Source: an uncultured Erysipelotrichaceae bacterium
GTDB lineage: Bacteria > Bacillota_I > Bacilli_A > RF39 > UBA660
Assembly: GCA_902797105.1 (NCBI GenBank)
Contig: CADBRL010000010.1
Coordinates: 1-6,891 of the forward strand
DNA length: 6,891 nucleotides
Direction: 5' to 3'
In this document: positions 5,985 to 6,891 of the stretch, piece by piece
How positions within the stretch are numbered: position 1 is the stretch's first letter
How the letters are laid out: every line of letters begins with the position of its first letter
Position numbers and translations under genes: made by a program
The notes under the pieces: generated by a model
What the model saw: only the letters and a program-made list of their open reading frames with translations
Databases searched by the model: none
What the model was told of the DNA's origin: nothing

Positions 5985-6891
5985 ATGAAAAGGACAAATA
6001 AGACTACAGAAGTAAAATGCACAGATTTTGCTAATACCATTTATCGTATTAGGATAGAAAGGAATCTTACTCAAAAAGACCTCGGAGATTTAATTGGTGT
6101 TTCCGACAGAACAATATCAAAATGGGAGAATGGTATAACTGTTCCAGATTTAGAGACAATCAAGACTATATGTAAGGAGTTAGATATATCTCCAGACTCC
6201 ATAATTAAGGCGGAGAAAAATTTCAAAGATATTTTCCATAGCCTCAAAAGAAAAATAGGTCATTTCTTAAATTATATTTTGAAGAATATTTTTCTAATAG
6301 GTTTTATGGTAGCATTTATATTATTGCTAGCATACTTTATTAATAATTACAACACAATAAGAATTTATAACTTAACTTATGAAAAAGAAAATATTACATT
6401 CGAAGATGGTTATTTCTTCAAAACTAAAGTTTTAAATATAATAACTATCAATAACATTAAGTTAGACAAAATAACTTATGAGCCAACAAGTGTTAAAGTA
6501 GAATTATACACTTACTTAAATGGTGATAAACACATTATTTATGAAAGTGATGAACTTGACAACATTTATATAGAGGAAAGCAAATCCTATACTGATTTAT
6601 TAACTAAAGATGTAATTGAAAATATAAAGAACAATTTATATATTAAAATTTATACAACAGATATAGAAAATAATAATTATTCTTATGAAACAAAAATTAC
6701 TTTAAAACAAAAACTAAACAATAATAAGCTTTGTTATAAAGAATACATCAAAGAACAAAATAAAAAAATAAAGGATTTGGGGATTAAAAATCCTTTTTTA
6801 GTGCTTTTAACTACAAACTATAATGATGAAACAAATAAAACTGTATCTAACACTGATAATAAGTTAGAAACTTTAGGATTTACTTATGATG
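5985..6891 (+). CDS. Membrane-anchored XRE-family HTH regulator (3' truncated)
   Basis: The frame starts at ATG 5985 and is still open at the window edge, giving 302 visible residues. Residues 16-74 are a complete XRE/Cro-C1 type helix-turn-helix: IYRIRIERNLTQKDLGDLIG, then VSDRTISKWENGITVPDLET with the recognition-helix signature S-x-x-T-I-S-K-W-E-N-G. After a basic linker (KRK at 88-90), a single hydrophobic helix spans about 101-119. The remaining 180 or so residues are polar and rich in Asn, Lys and Tyr, with beta-type alternation, and resemble no family I know. The layout predicts DNA binding inside the cell and a sensory or interaction domain outside. The ribosome site is weak (GGTGA at 5976-5980, four bases from the ATG), but no better in-frame start exists before the HTH. 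It is divergent from the hydrolase gene across 105 bases, so it may control that gene, itself, or both. The gene and HTH are near certain; targets are inferred. Confidence 0.9.
   Translation, partial: MKRTNKTTEVKCTDFANTIYRIRIERNLTQKDLGDLIGVSDRTISKWENGITVPDLETIKTICKELDISPDSIIKAEKNFKDIFHSLKRKIGHFLNYILKNIFLIGFMVAFILLLAYFINNYNTIRIYNLTYEKENITFEDGYFFKTKVLNIITINNIKLDKITYEPTSVKVELYTYLNGDKHIIYESDELDNIYIEESKSYTDLLTKDVIENIKNNLYIKIYTTDIENNNYSYETKITLKQKLNNNKLCYKEYIKEQNKKIKDLGIKNPFLVLLTTNYNDETNKTVSNTDNKLETLGFTYD
6770..6799 (+). other. Terminator-like hairpin inside the regulator coding region
   Basis: AAAGGATTT (6770-6778) and AAATCCTTT (6788-6796) form a perfect nine-pair stem around a nine-base loop and run into a stretch of six T (6794-6799). 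By shape it is an intrinsic terminator, yet the reading frame passes through it without a stop. The stem is AT-rich and may be weak or a chance event. Confidence 0.4.

Noticed and set aside
5968..5988. Six-codon leader frame (MKMVKI) whose TGA overlaps the regulator's ATG
   Set aside because: The ATGA overlap looks like translational coupling, but there is no ribosome site before 5968, it is very short, and it would begin upstream of the likely transcript start.
1..6891. Mycoplasma-type genetic code (TGA read as tryptophan)
   Set aside because: All nine visible Trp codons are TGG despite strong AT bias and none of the coding frames contains TGA, which fits the standard bacterial code.

Overview
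This 6.9 kb window is very AT-rich and has short gaps between genes, AGGAG-type ribosome binding sites and TTGACA/TATAAT-type promoters. That points to a low-GC Bacillota genome, probably a host-associated Bacilli or Mollicutes-related lineage; this is inferred from composition and gene style, not from a marker gene. All nine tryptophan codons I can see are TGG, no reading frame is crossed by TGA, and all four complete 3' ends use TAA, so the standard bacterial code fits and a Mycoplasma-type code is unlikely.

Layout: (1) Positions 3-551 hold the 3' end of a gene for a secreted or surface protein with an Ig/FnIII-like segment, a Gly/Ser linker and a Cys-containing C-terminal motif. (2) At 584-1111, 32 bases later on the same strand, lies a small membrane-anchored protein whose outer part resembles the molybdopterin-binding oxidoreductase fold. 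A hairpin terminator at 1120-1146 closes this unit. (3) A well-formed promoter at 1188-1216 starts a long monocistronic gene (1237-4422) for a SWIM-type zinc finger plus SNF2-family ATPase. (4) A convergent, bidirectional terminator (4421-4469) separates it from a minus-strand gene (4434-5879) for a beta-lactamase-fold serine hydrolase without a signal peptide. (5) The hydrolase is transcribed from a perfect-consensus promoter in a 105-base divergent gap. From the other side of that gap runs a gene (5985 to the window end, incomplete) for a membrane-anchored XRE-type HTH regulator.

The first two genes probably form the end of a cell-envelope operon. The SNF2 gene looks like a stand-alone DNA-remodelling ATPase with no visible defence partners. 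The divergent regulator/hydrolase pair is the most suggestive functional unit: a membrane-spanning DNA-binding sensor beside a penicillin-binding-fold hydrolase, an arrangement that recalls regulator/beta-lactamase pairs. The pairing is inference from layout only. I found no rRNA, tRNA, CRISPR, insertion sequence or attachment site, and no clear case for a wholly new system.
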